Assembly: GCA_021774445.1 (NCBI GenBank)
Contig: JAJFJA010000059.1
Location: 219,830-283,829, forward strand
From: Alphaproteobacteria bacterium
GTDB lineage: Bacteria > Pseudomonadota > Alphaproteobacteria > UBA6615
Length of the DNA: 64,000 nucleotides
Direction of reading: 5' to 3'
Below the pieces are notes generated by a model that saw only the letters and a list, made by a program, of their open reading frames with translations, searched no databases and was not told the DNA's origin. Below are positions 36,759-45,954 of the stretch, in pieces. A program made the translations under genes and the position numbers. The stretch's first letter is position 1; every line of letters starts with the position of its first letter.

Positions 36759-38140
36759 ACACGCGGCTCGATATCGCCGTCATCGGCCATACCAATGCCG
36801 GCAAGACCAGTCTCATGCGCACCCTGACCCGGCGCCGCGACTTTGGCGAGGTGTCGGCCCATCCCGCAACCACGCGTCATGTTGAAATGGCCGAGCTGGC
36901 CCTCGGCAGCGAGACCGTATTGCGCCTGTTCGACACCCCCGGCTTCGAGGATTCCAGCGGCCTGCTCGCCCATATCGAAGCGCTCAAGACCGCCCGCGAC
37001 GAAGATTGGATCGAGGCCATCGAGGCTTTCGTCGCCACGCCCGACCTGCAGGCCGGCTTTGCCCAGGAAGCCAAGGCCCTCGGCCAAGTTCTGTCATCGG
37101 CGGTCTTGCTCTATGTCATCGATGCCCGCGACCCCGTTCGCGCCAAACATCGCGATGAGCTGGAACTGCTTGGCCGCTGCGCCCGGCCGGTGCTGCCGGT
37201 GCTCAATTTCGTCGCCCCGGGGCCGGGAAACGAGGTCGGGCACGAGCAAGCCTGGCGGCAGCAGCTCGCCCGCGTCAACATGCATGCGGTCGTTTCATTC
37301 GACACGGTGGTCTACAACCAGGCCGACGAGCTGACCCTGTACGGCAAGATTGCCACTCTGGCCGACCGCTTCGCCCCCATACTGACCCGCTTGATCGACG
37401 AACTGACGGCGGCCCGCGCGGCCCAGCGCCGCGCCTCGGCGGTCATGGTTGCCGAGCTCATCGTCGATATCGCCGCCGCGCGCCGTCCCTACAAGGCCGA
37501 CGACGAGGCGGCCAAGACCGCCGCCGCCGCCGACCTCAAGAACGCCATCCGGCGCCGCGAGCAGCAAGCCGTGACCGCCCTGCTCGAACTCAACCGTTTT
37601 GGCAGTGCGGATTACGCCCCGCCGGAACTCCCCATTGCCGGCGGCGCCTGGCAGGAAGATCTGTTCGATCCGTTGGTGCTCGAGCGCTTTGGCTTCGATG
37701 CCACCAAGGCCCTCGCGGCGGGTGCCACCGCCGGTCTCGCCATCGACTTGATGACCGGCGGCTTGACCCTCGGCGCCGCCGCCCTCACCGGCGCCGCCGT
37801 CGGCTTCGCCATCGATAGCGTCCGCCGCTATGGCGGTCGCCTTGTCGCCCTCGCCACCGGCATGGCCGAAATGACCGTCGACGCGCCCACCTTGAAGCTG
37901 GTCATCGATCGCGAAACCGCCCTCGTTTCCGCCCTGCTTCGTCGTGGCCACGGCGCCCAATCGCCGATCGCCACGGCGCCGTTCGATGGCACCGCCTTGC
38001 AAGAACGTGTCGCCCCCTTGACCCACCAGGCCCGCCGCCACCCCAACTGGTCGAGTCTCGCGGAGAGCCCCCGCACCCCGGCCGCCCGCGCCACCCTGGT
38101 CACCCGGATCGCCGACGCCGTCGAATCCGCGCTATCCTAG
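36755..38140 (+). CDS. GTPase with DUF3482 domain
   Basis: P-loop GTPase of 461 aa: G1 GHTNAGKTS (residues 11-19), G2 region HPATTRHVE, G3 LFDTPGFEDSSG. The usual G4 NKxD is not seen; the corresponding strand reads VLPVLNFVAPG, so guanine specificity may be relaxed. The C-terminal DUF3482 part has a Gly/Ala-rich stretch (AAGATAGLAIDLMTGGLTLGAAALTGAAVG) that could insert into membrane. Overlaps and is translationally coupled to the DUF2868 gene. Confidence 0.85.
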   Translation: MNTRLDIAVIGHTNAGKTSLMRTLTRRRDFGEVSAHPATTRHVEMAELALGSETVLRLFDTPGFEDSSGLLAHIEALKTARDEDWIEAIEAFVATPDLQAGFAQEAKALGQVLSSAVLLYVIDARDPVRAKHRDELELLGRCARPVLPVLNFVAPGPGNEVGHEQAWRQQLARVNMHAVVSFDTVVYNQADELTLYGKIATLADRFAPILTRLIDELTAARAAQRRASAVMVAELIVDIAAARRPYKADDEAAKTAAAADLKNAIRRREQQAVTALLELNRFGSADYAPPELPIAGGAWQEDLFDPLVLERFGFDATKALAAGATAGLAIDLMTGGLTLGAAALTGAAVGFAIDSVRRYGGRLVALATGMAEMTVDAPTLKLVIDRETALVSALLRRGHGAQSPIATAPFDGTALQERVAPLTHQARRHPNWSSLAESPRTPAARATLVTRIADAVESALS

Positions 38141-38144
38141 CGCC

Positions 38145-38627
38145 ATGACCATCGAGCTAAGAGAATATGCCGCCGCCGACCGACCGCAATTGATCGGCTT
38201 GATCCGCGAGTTGCAGGAATTCGAATCCGACTTGTTCGACCGCCTCAAACCGCCGCAGGAACTTGGCGGCGACTATCTCGACAACATCCTCGCCGAGTGC
38301 GCCCGCCATGACGGCGTGATCCTCGTGGCGGCTCGCGATAACGACTTATTGGGATTCGCGGCCGTGCTCACAGCGGTGACGTCGGCAAAGGACACGGACG
38401 AAATCGACTATACCTACGCTTACGTCAGCGAACTGGTGGTCACCGAAGCCGAACGGGGCGCTGGCTTGGGCACACGATTGCTAGACAAGTGCGAAGAAAT
38501 CGCCCGCGGCCGCGATGTCAAATGGCTGCGGATCTCGGTCCTGGCGGACAATGCGCGCGCCGTGCGAACCTACCAGAAATTCGGCTTTCGGCTACTCCGC
38601 CATCGTATGGAAAAACCTCTCGGCTGA
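38145..38627 (+). CDS. GNAT family N-acetyltransferase
   Basis: Acetyltransferase fold protein of 160 aa. The acetyl-CoA motif is VSELVVTEAERGAGLGTRLLDKCEE (Q/RxxGxG/A as RGAGLG), followed by VLADNARAVRTYQKFGFRLLRHRMEK. The acceptor is unknown. Starts 5 bp after the DUF3482 GTPase stop, so it probably shares that transcript. Confidence 0.92.
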   Translation: MTIELREYAAADRPQLIGLIRELQEFESDLFDRLKPPQELGGDYLDNILAECARHDGVILVAARDNDLLGFAAVLTAVTSAKDTDEIDYTYAYVSELVVTEAERGAGLGTRLLDKCEEIARGRDVKWLRISVLADNARAVRTYQKFGFRLLRHRMEKPLG

Positions 38628-38651
38628 GCCGGGGCGAAAGGGAGAATAACC

Positions 38652-39080
38652 ATGACCGAAACGATTACGGCCAAAGGCAATTGCCTCTGCGGCGCCGTGC
38701 AGTTCACCGCCAAGCATGCCGCCACAAGTCTCGGCGCCTGCCACTGCCACATGTGCCGCAGATGGGCCGGCGGACCTTGGCTGGCGATCGATTGCGGCAC
38801 CGACGTGTCGTTCACCGGCGAGGAGAATATCGCGCTCTTCGATTCCTCTCAGTGGGCCGAGCGCGGCTTCTGCAACAAATGCGGCAGTAACTTGTTCTAC
38901 CGCCTCAAGGGCAATCAGCAGCACATCATGGCCGCCGGCCTGTTCGACGACGACGCGCCTTTCGTCTTCGACCACCAAGTCTTCATCGACGCAAAGCCGA
39001 CCTATTATGAGTTCGCCAACAAGACTGCAGACATGACTGGCGCCGAGGTCTTCGCCAAATACGCCCCGCCGCCGGAGTGA
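38652..39080 (+). CDS. GFA (glutathione-dependent formaldehyde-activating/CENP-V) family protein
   Basis: Zinc-binding protein of 142 aa. Cysteine motifs GNCLCGAVQF, CHCHMCRRW and FCNKCGSNLFYRL give the two zinc sites of the GFA fold. True GFA activity is doubtful for most members; the family tag does not fix the substrate. Convergent with the DUF3179 gene, one base separating the two stops. Confidence 0.92.
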   Translation: MTETITAKGNCLCGAVQFTAKHAATSLGACHCHMCRRWAGGPWLAIDCGTDVSFTGEENIALFDSSQWAERGFCNKCGSNLFYRLKGNQQHIMAAGLFDDDAPFVFDHQVFIDAKPTYYEFANKTADMTGAEVFAKYAPPPE

Positions 39081-39081
39081 G

Positions 39082-40470
39082 TCAGCCCTCTGGATCGTAA
39101 AGCTCGCTTTGCACCCCTAGGTAGCTGTCCCAGGCGAACCAATAAGCGACATGGCCCGGCACCCGGGCCAGGCGCGTGCCGTCCGGGCCGACCAGTGCGT
39201 CTTCTTCCGCGGTCCACAACCCGCCGGGGCCTTGCAGCCTGTTCTTTTCCCCAGCCGCTTCGAACGTGCGTCCGCCGCGGTCATAGGCCCGTACGGTGCG
39301 CGTCTTGGCGTCGCCCAGCAGCACCACGTCGCGCAGTCCCACGGCATCGTTGATCACCGCCCCGCCCGCGAACGCCTCGACCGGCCACGCCTTCGACGCC
39401 GACGCCTCGCGAATGCCGAAGACATAGTCTTTCTGCTGCAACTGTTCCTCATTCACCCGCGACGGAAACATCAGGTCGGAACTGTCGAAATAGGCCGCGT
39501 AAACCACCCCCGAGCCATAGTCGCGCCGATACCCGGTATCCAGGGACAGGATGCGGGTGGTCGGGTGCGAGTCCCGCCATTCCGCCCAGCTGGTGATCAC
39601 CACCGGGCGGATCTTTAGTTCGATGCCGCTGTCCACCAGCGGTCCCACCACCGGTTCGCCGGTGAACTGGTTCCACAGGCTGTCCGTTTCCCGGTCGAAC
39701 ATCAGTTTGTTGGAACGATACAGCAGGCCCGACGAGCCGAAGTCGAACGGCTTGTCCCGGCCCGCCACCTGGGTCTCGAATAAGATTCCCGAGCCGCACA
39801 AGGTGCAGTAGGCCAGCGCCACCGGCACCCCGCCGATGACCTCGTTGAACATTTCGTGCCAACCCATGATGCGCAGCGGGTAGGCCCGCGCGTCGCCATT
39901 GATCTCGACGCCGAACACCAGGTCGTCGTCCAGCATGTAATCGGCTTCCGCCGCCGCGATCAGCGTCGGGTTGTCCAAGGACGGAATACCGTCCACCACC
40001 ACGCCGCCCCAAGTCACCTCCTCCAGGCGGATTTTCATCTTCGCCGGGTCGGTCCACGCCTCCGCGAAGAAGCGCAGGAAATTCGGGTCGATCCGTTCCA
40101 GCACCGCCAGCTTCAGCGTCGTGAAGCTGGCATGGGGCGTGATCCCCGGGTTGTCCTCCTGCCAGACCATCCAGTCGAACCAACCGAGCGCCTGATGTCC
40201 GGTGAGCTCCTCCAGGGCGACCGAAAGATCCGCCACCGCGTCGGGGCGGTAGCGTAGCGCCAGGATCATCGCCGCCACGGCATCGGGATCGCCGCGCTCG
40301 ACCAAGGCGGCCAGGGCGTCGCTGCGGTCCTGGCTCGACCCGAAGATCAGCGAAACGCTGTCGTCGCCGACGGCCGCGTCGTCCTGGGCCGATGCCTCGC
40401 CCGGGCTTAGCGCGACCCCTGCCATCGCCATCCCGGCCAGCAAACCTAGCTTTAGTCCCTGTACGGCCAT
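39082..40470 (-). CDS. DUF3179 domain-containing exported protein
   Basis: Exported protein of about 462 aa. The start at 40470 is supported by GGGAGGCCGACAGC upstream and gives a signal peptide (MAVQGLKLGLLAGMAMAGVA..ASAQ). The body has the DUF3179 features PLRIMGWHEMFNEVIGG, VALAYCTLCGSGILFE, GSSGLLYRSNKLMFDRETDSLWNQFTGEPVVG and DTGYRRDYG. The CTLC pair could bind a metal or haem. Function unknown. Divergent from a PhoX-family phosphatase. Confidence 0.88.
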   Translation of the reverse strand: MAVQGLKLGLLAGMAMAGVALSPGEASAQDDAAVGDDSVSLIFGSSQDRSDALAALVERGDPDAVAAMILALRYRPDAVADLSVALEELTGHQALGWFDWMVWQEDNPGITPHASFTTLKLAVLERIDPNFLRFFAEAWTDPAKMKIRLEEVTWGGVVVDGIPSLDNPTLIAAAEADYMLDDDLVFGVEINGDARAYPLRIMGWHEMFNEVIGGVPVALAYCTLCGSGILFETQVAGRDKPFDFGSSGLLYRSNKLMFDRETDSLWNQFTGEPVVGPLVDSGIELKIRPVVITSWAEWRDSHPTTRILSLDTGYRRDYGSGVVYAAYFDSSDLMFPSRVNEEQLQQKDYVFGIREASASKAWPVEAFAGGAVINDAVGLRDVVLLGDAKTRTVRAYDRGGRTFEAAGEKNRLQGPGGLWTAEEDALVGPDGTRLARVPGHVAYWFAWDSYLGVQSELYDPEG

Positions 40471-40679
40471 GCTGTCGGCCTCCCACATCAAGAAAATCCG
40501 TTCGCCCAGAAATGCGGTGGCCAACACATCCCATGCAAATCACCTCTTCGTGCCCGAGGCTCGGGCACCCCCTTTGGGCGAACGCGCAACAGAAGCGCAT
40601 GCGAGTGTTGGACGATTGAACCGACTGCTGCCACAATGCGCCACACGACAAATTCAAAAACAAACGGGAGGGACAGTTG

Positions 40680-42674
40680 ATGAAAACCGATAACCGAGAA
40701 TTCTCGAACAAGGGCGAAGCCTTCGAGGCGTCTGACGACACCCCGACGAACCGCTCGACCGAGCCAACTCTTGGCGATGTGATCAACGCCCGTTTTGGCC
40801 GCCGCGATGTGTTGCGCGGCGCGCTGGCGGTGGGGGCGGTCACCGCTGTTGCCGGCCCGGCGGCATTGATCTCACAGGCCGCGAAAGCCGCGACGTCGCG
40901 TTATGTCTTCGACGAAATTTCCCACGGTGCCGACGAGACCCATCACACCGCACCTGGTTATAGCGCCGACGTGCTGATCCGCTGGGGCGATCCGCTGTTG
41001 CCCGGCGCACCGGCCTTTGATCCGATGAACCAAACCGCCGCGGCGCAGGAGCAGCAGTTCGGCTACAACAACGACTATGTCGGCTACGTGCCGCTTCCGT
41101 TCGGCTCGAACAGCGCCGATCACGGTCTGCTCTGCGTCAACCACGAATACACCAACGAAGAGATTATGTTTCCGGGCCTCGGCCGCCAGGACGGCGATGT
41201 CGATTTCGCCGGCATGACGAAGGAGTTGATCGACATCGAAATGGCCGCCCACGGCGGATCCATCGTTGAAATTCGCCGCGACAACGGCAAATGGGCGTAT
41301 GTCAAGGACAGCCCCTTCAACCGCCGCCTTACCATGCTGAGCACTGAGATGGAGCTGACGGGCCCCGCCGCCGGTCACGACCGCCTCAAGACCTCGGCCG
41401 ACCCCAGCGGCACCCGCGTCATCGGTATGATCAACAATTGCGCCGGCGGCATCACCCCGTGGGGTACCTATGTTTCCGGCGAGGAGAATTTCCACGGCTA
41501 CTTCGTCGGCGAGTCTACCGACGCAGCGGAGGAGAGAAACCACGGCCGATATGGTGTCGCCGGTGGTTGGTATGCGTGGGGCCGTTTCCACAAGCGCTTC
41601 GATGTCGCCCAGGAACCCCGCGAGCCCAATCGTTTCGGCTGGGTGGTCGAAACCGATCCGCTCGATCCCAACTCGACCCCGAAGAAGCGCACCGCTCTTG
41701 GCCGCTTCAAGCATGAGGGGGCGGAGAGCCTGGTTAACAAGGACGGCCGCGTCGTCGTTTATCTCGGCGACGACCAGCGTTTCGACTATCTCTATAAGTT
41801 CGTCACCGACGGCCGTTACGACCCCAACGACCGCGCCGCGAACATGGACCTGCTGGACAGCGGCACGTTGTTCGTCGCCAAGTTCAACGACGACGGCACG
41901 GTTGCTTGGATGCCGTTGGTCTTCGGTGCCGGCCCTCTGACGCCGGAGAACGGCTTCAACAGCCAAGCGGAGGTGCTCATCGAAACCCGGTCCGCCGCCG
42001 ACTTGTTGGGCGCGACGCCAATGGATCGTCCCGAAGACGTTCAACCCAACGAGGTCACCAACAAGGTCTATGTCATGTTGACCAATAACAGCCGGCGCGA
42101 ACCGGAGCAGGTCGACGCCGCCAATCCACGGGCGGAGAGTCGCTTCGGTCATATCGTCGAGTTGACACCGCCCGATGACGATCATGGTGCCCTCACTTAT
42201 GATTGGGAGATCCTGGTCCAGTGCGGCGATCCGAGCGTCGCCGAGGTCGGCGCCGTCTGGAACCCGGCGACCACCGAGAACGGCTGGTTCGCCGCACCCG
42301 ACAACGCCGCGGTGGACCATCAGGGTCGGCTATGGATCACCACCGACCAGGGCAGCGGTTGGGGCCGAACAGGCACCGCCGACGGCGTCTGGGCCCTGGA
42401 GACCGAAGGGGAATTGCGCGGCACCGGCAAGATGTTCTTCCGTGTGCCCATCGGCGCCGAAATGTGCGGCCCGCGCTTTACGCCCGACGACACCGCTCTG
42501 TTCGTTGCCGTACAGCACGTAGCGGCAGACGGTACCAAGGACTATGCGGGCTTCGAACGGGCCTCGACCTTCGAGGATCCAGCCACGCGTTGGCCGGATT
42601 TCCAAGACGACATGCCACCACGGCCCTCGCTCTTGGTCATTTTCAAGGACGACGGCGGCATGATCGGCACCTAG
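40680..42674 (+). CDS. PhoX family alkaline phosphatase (DUF839), Tat-exported
   Basis: A 664-aa secreted phosphatase-like protein. The N-terminus carries a twin-arginine signal (RFGRRDVLRGALAVGAVTAV), expected for a protein folded with Fe/Ca cofactors. Family features: DHGLLCVNHEYTNEEIMFPG, NNCAGGITPWGTYVSGEENFHGYF, GRFKHEGAESL, VYLGDDQRFDYLYKFV and DNAAVDHQGRLWITTDQGS. GGGAGGGACAG sets the ATG at 40680. A hairpin terminator follows at 42698. No pho-box was identified, so phosphate control is not demonstrated. Confidence 0.93.
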   Translation: MKTDNREFSNKGEAFEASDDTPTNRSTEPTLGDVINARFGRRDVLRGALAVGAVTAVAGPAALISQAAKAATSRYVFDEISHGADETHHTAPGYSADVLIRWGDPLLPGAPAFDPMNQTAAAQEQQFGYNNDYVGYVPLPFGSNSADHGLLCVNHEYTNEEIMFPGLGRQDGDVDFAGMTKELIDIEMAAHGGSIVEIRRDNGKWAYVKDSPFNRRLTMLSTEMELTGPAAGHDRLKTSADPSGTRVIGMINNCAGGITPWGTYVSGEENFHGYFVGESTDAAEERNHGRYGVAGGWYAWGRFHKRFDVAQEPREPNRFGWVVETDPLDPNSTPKKRTALGRFKHEGAESLVNKDGRVVVYLGDDQRFDYLYKFVTDGRYDPNDRAANMDLLDSGTLFVAKFNDDGTVAWMPLVFGAGPLTPENGFNSQAEVLIETRSAADLLGATPMDRPEDVQPNEVTNKVYVMLTNNSRREPEQVDAANPRAESRFGHIVELTPPDDDHGALTYDWEILVQCGDPSVAEVGAVWNPATTENGWFAAPDNAAVDHQGRLWITTDQGSGWGRTGTADGVWALETEGELRGTGKMFFRVPIGAEMCGPRFTPDDTALFVAVQHVAADGTKDYAGFERASTFEDPATRWPDFQDDMPPRPSLLVIFKDDGGMIGT

Positions 42675-42697
42675 CACGATCATCCTTTGCCAATACG

Positions 42698-42738
42698 GGG
42701 CGGTGGGTTGCGTTGAGCGGCCCGCCGCCCTGGTTTTT
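42698..42738 (+). terminator. Rho-independent terminator after the PhoX gene
   Basis: Ten-bp stem GGGCGGTGGG / CCCGCCGCCC (one G-T wobble) with a 13-nt loop, followed by TGGTTTTT, beginning 23 bp after the PhoX stop. Confidence 0.8.
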
Positions 42739-42812
42739 CACCACCACCCGCCATAAAAGCGCCACGAACGCGCGCTCTATTGGCATGAAGCAAAAGCAAC
42801 GGGGAGGCGGCT

Positions 42813-43271
42813 ATGATCAAGACATTCATCCTGGCATTTTTGGCGTTGGGACTGGCCTGGCAGCCGGCTAACGCGCAAGACAACGGCCTCATCGTCAAGC
42901 CGAGCAGTTTCGGTGTCGCCGAGACCCTCGACCGCCTCGCGGCACTGTTCGGCGAGCGCGGCATCCGCGTCATCGCCCGCGTCGATCACGCCGGCGCGGC
43001 CAAGACCGTGGATATCGACTTTCCGCCGAGCGAGGTCCTGATCTTCGGCAATCCCAATCTCGGTTCGCCCCTAATGCAAAGCGGCGCCACCATCGGGGTC
43101 GACCTGCCGCTCAAGGTCCTGGCATGGCAGGACGCCGACGGTAAAGTCTGGGTAACCTACAACGATCCCGATTGGCTTCGCGACCGCCACGGCATTACCG
43201 ACCGCGACGAGAATTTCGCCGGCATGGCCAAGGCTTTGGACGGCCTGACGACGGCCGCGACATCGCCCTAG
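42813..43271 (+). CDS. DUF302 domain-containing exported protein
   Basis: A 152-aa protein with a signal peptide (MIKTFILAFLALGLAW..ANAQ). The DUF302 fold is visible in GVAETLDRLAALFGERGIRVIARVDHAGAA, EVLIFGNPNLGSPLMQSGATIGVDLPLKVLAW and VWVTYNDPDWLRDRH. Function unknown; family members are widespread periplasmic or cytoplasmic small proteins. Confidence 0.92.
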   Translation: MIKTFILAFLALGLAWQPANAQDNGLIVKPSSFGVAETLDRLAALFGERGIRVIARVDHAGAAKTVDIDFPPSEVLIFGNPNLGSPLMQSGATIGVDLPLKVLAWQDADGKVWVTYNDPDWLRDRHGITDRDENFAGMAKALDGLTTAATSP

Positions 43272-43361
43272 CGCAGACCGTCCGCCCGGCACCGCCGCCC
43301 GCGGTTGAACACGCCCTCATTGAGACGACCTTGTGCGCACGGCAATCTCGGAGGATCGGCG

Positions 43362-43559
43362 ATGCCATATGTGAATGTCCAAATCACCAAAGGCGCAACC
43401 CGGGACGAAAAGGCCCAATTGGTCGGTGAGATCACCGATACCCTGGTCCGTGTGCTCGCCAAAAAACCGGAACACATCCACATTGTCATCGACGAAGTCG
43501 ACGCGGACAACTGGGGTTTCGCCGGCATGCTGACATCGGACTACCGAAAACGGGAATGA
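43362..43559 (+). CDS. tautomerase family protein (4-oxalocrotonate tautomerase-like)
   Basis: A 65-residue 4-OT-type protein whose mature N-terminus is Pro (M-PYVNVQITKGATRDEKAQL), the catalytic base of the superfamily. The start at 43362 follows GGAGGATCGGCG and is required for Pro1; the track ORF begins earlier. HIHIVIDEVDADNWGFAGM completes the fold. Stop overlaps the methyltransferase start in ATGA. Confidence 0.92.
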   Translation: MPYVNVQITKGATRDEKAQLVGEITDTLVRVLAKKPEHIHIVIDEVDADNWGFAGMLTSDYRKRE

Positions 43560-44176
43560 GGGTTTCCGGCACCGAAATGTATGCCGAAACGGCGGCCGCG
43601 TTGGTCGAGCGCTATGAGCGTGTATCTTTCGCCGATCTCCATCGCGCCTTCCTTCACCTAATTCCAAACACGCCTTGCCGAGTTTTGGACATTGGTTCCG
43701 GTACCGGGCGCGATGCCGCGGCCTTGGCGGAGATGGGGCATAAGGTGATAGCCGCCGAGCCCACCAAAGAGTTGCGTGAGCGGGCGCAGGCCTTGCATCC
43801 GTCGCCGCAAATAGAATGGCTGGACGACAGTCTGCCGGACTTGGCCCAGTTGATCGGGCGCGGCGAGACCTACGATCTCGCCTTGCTCACCGGTGTTTGG
43901 ATGCATCTTGATCCGTCGCAACGTCGGCGGGCGATGCCCAATGTCGCCCGTCTCGTCCGACCGGGCGGGACTTTGCTCCTCACCCTGCGCCATGGCCCCG
44001 TGCCGCCGGGACGGCGCCTGTTCGATGTCTCAGCGGACGAGACCATCGAACTCGCCGACGCGGATGGCCTGCGCCTGACCTTGAAGTTTGAGAATCAGCC
44101 GAGCCTCCTCGGACAGAAAGACGTTCACTGGACTCGCCTGGCCTTCTCAAAAGCGGCAGTCTCCGGCGCGACCTGA
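43556..44176 (+). CDS. class I SAM-dependent methyltransferase
   Basis: Methyltransferase of 206 aa: motif I CRVLDIGSGTGRDAAALAEMGHKVIAAEPT, acidic post-I, and motif IV/V in YDLALLTGVWMHLDPSQRRRAMPNVARLVRPGG. Substrate unknown. The start overlaps the tautomerase stop by four bases, so the two are co-translated; MYAETAAALVERYERVSF at 43577 is a possible alternative start. Confidence 0.88.
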   Translation: MRVSGTEMYAETAAALVERYERVSFADLHRAFLHLIPNTPCRVLDIGSGTGRDAAALAEMGHKVIAAEPTKELRERAQALHPSPQIEWLDDSLPDLAQLIGRGETYDLALLTGVWMHLDPSQRRRAMPNVARLVRPGGTLLLTLRHGPVPPGRRLFDVSADETIELADADGLRLTLKFENQPSLLGQKDVHWTRLAFSKAAVSGAT

Positions 44177-44218
44177 CCGGAAGGCCCAGTTCGGCTATTC
44201 TGTTCGCAGGGCTGAAGC

Positions 44219-45100
44219 ATGACCGGGAGACCAAGCATGAGCGCGCACATCGACGCCGCTGCCTATCGCCGCAATGGTTTCACCATCGTCCCGAACGTTT
44301 TTACCCGCCAGGAGACGCAGGATCTGCAACGCGAGGTCCTGCGCCTCTGCCGTGGCGAATATGGCGCCGTTCGCGATCTGCAGCCTTGCCCGGACGGTCT
44401 GGCGGACGCCGAGGTCATGCACCGCTACATCGCCTGCCACGTCGTCCATAAGGCACTGCCCCTGACCCGGGAGATGCTCGCCGACCGCCGTCTCGTCGAT
44501 GCGGTCTGCCAGCTTATCGGTCCGAACGTGAAATGCGTGCACTCAGTGCTGTTCCTCAAAGGTCCGGGCGAGCCGGGCAATGCCTGGCACCAGGACGAGA
44601 TGTTCATCCCCACCCGCGACCGCTCACTCACCACCGCTTGGATCGCCATCGACGATGCCGACACCGGCAATGGCTGCCTGCGGTTCCTGCCCGGCTCCCA
44701 TGAGTCCGGTATTCTCTGGCCCATGCACCGCCACAACGACCCCGAACTCGACCGTGCCGAGATTGCCTTCGGCTTTCCCTATGAGGAGGACCAGGCCGAG
44801 GCCATCGAGATCAGCGCCGGCTCGGTCGTGCTGTTCGACGGTTATACTCTGCACAGCTCCTTCCCCAACCGCAGCGCCGACCGCTTTCGCCGCTCCATCC
44901 AATTCGTCTATATGCGCGCCGAATCCCTGCTGCCCTGGGATCAGGTCGGCCGTGGCCCGGTTGGCGACGATTACCGTGACATTATTATGGTCAGCGGCAC
45001 CGACCCCTATGCCTACAAGGGCATCGCCGACCTCGGCCACGCCTATATGCGCAAGGCCGGCCCGACCCCGGCAGACCTCCGCGCCGCCGGCGAGACCTAG
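44219..45100 (+). CDS. phytanoyl-CoA dioxygenase (PhyH) family protein
   Basis: Fe(II)/2-oxoglutarate dioxygenase of 293 aa. The facial triad is His124/Asp126 in NAWHQDEMF and His212 in GYTLHSSFPN, with the 2OG-binding Arg at about 224 in RSADRFRRSIQF. NGCLRFLPGSHESG is a PhyH hallmark. The substrate is unknown; family members hydroxylate phytanoyl-CoA, ectoine and many secondary metabolites. Confidence 0.92.
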   Translation: MTGRPSMSAHIDAAAYRRNGFTIVPNVFTRQETQDLQREVLRLCRGEYGAVRDLQPCPDGLADAEVMHRYIACHVVHKALPLTREMLADRRLVDAVCQLIGPNVKCVHSVLFLKGPGEPGNAWHQDEMFIPTRDRSLTTAWIAIDDADTGNGCLRFLPGSHESGILWPMHRHNDPELDRAEIAFGFPYEEDQAEAIEISAGSVVLFDGYTLHSSFPNRSADRFRRSIQFVYMRAESLLPWDQVGRGPVGDDYRDIIMVSGTDPYAYKGIADLGHAYMRKAGPTPADLRAAGET

Positions 45101-45181
45101 CGGGTTAAGGCAATATTTACGCCGCCCCGGCCATGCTGGCGGTCCCATACCCACCCAGCCAGCACAAGGGAGAGCACGGCC

Positions 45182-45748
45182 ATGCGCGGTGTGATGAAGA
45201 CGGCACTTGTCATTCTTGCCATTGGTGTCATTTCCGGTTGCGCCGGCCCCCAAGGCGCCACCACGGCAGAGAGGCAGACGGCCGTTCGGCAGATGCGTTC
45301 CGACACGCTGGACCGGCTTTATGAGATCCATCCCATCGCCCGGGAACAAATTCAGCATGCCGAAGGGTACGCGGTCTTCAGCAACATCGGCATCAACCTG
45401 CTGCTGCTCTCGACCGCCAACGGCTACGGCGTCGTCCGCGACAAATCCGGCGGCGAGACCTTCATGCGCATGTGGTCCGGCGGCGTCGGTATCGGCCTCG
45501 GCGCTAAGGACTTCCGCGGCGTATTCGTGTTCACGGAGCGTGAAGCCCTGCAAAAATTCGTCGACAGCGGCTGGGAAGCCAACGCCCAGGCCGACGCCGC
45601 CGCCCGCTCCGGCGACAAGGGCGGCGCTTGGGCCGGCGCTATCGAAATAGCCCCCGGCATCAAGCTCTACCAGATCACCGAAACCGGCCTCGCCCTGCAG
45701 GCCACCATTCAGGGCACCAAATACTGGCAGGACGACGATCTCAGCTAG
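45182..45748 (+). CDS. SYLF/YSC84-domain lipoprotein
   Basis: A 188-aa lipoprotein: the signal LVILAIGVISGCAGP has a lipobox Cys, then a SYLF/YSC84-like lipid-binding domain (AEGYAVFSNIGINLLLLSTANGYGVVRD, FMRMWSGGVGIGLGAKDFRGVFVF, ALQATIQGTKYWQDD). GGGAGAG precedes the ATG; a second ATG at 45194 is possible. Located in an envelope. About 200 bp with no recognisable gene separate it from the next gene. Confidence 0.88.
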   Translation: MRGVMKTALVILAIGVISGCAGPQGATTAERQTAVRQMRSDTLDRLYEIHPIAREQIQHAEGYAVFSNIGINLLLLSTANGYGVVRDKSGGETFMRMWSGGVGIGLGAKDFRGVFVFTEREALQKFVDSGWEANAQADAAARSGDKGGAWAGAIEIAPGIKLYQITETGLALQATIQGTKYWQDDDLS

Positions 45749-45954
45749 ACCGCAAGACCGGCGACTGGATTGCGTCGCCACGCTCGCACAGACGGCGTGG
45801 GCGCTCTGAACGCTGCCTAAGCGCTCAACAAGTCGTCTGCGCGAGCATCAGCGAAGCAATCCAGGTTCGACGGCAAACCGGCCGCCACGCCGGCACGGTT
45901 GCTCATCAGGTGGCCCGATAGGCATAGTGGCGCCTCCCAAGACGGAGGTTTCCC

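Noticed and set aside
40872-42320. 482-aa minus-strand ORF
   Set aside because: Antisense of the PhoX gene, whose plus-strand frame has a Tat signal, strong ribosome-binding site and family motifs.
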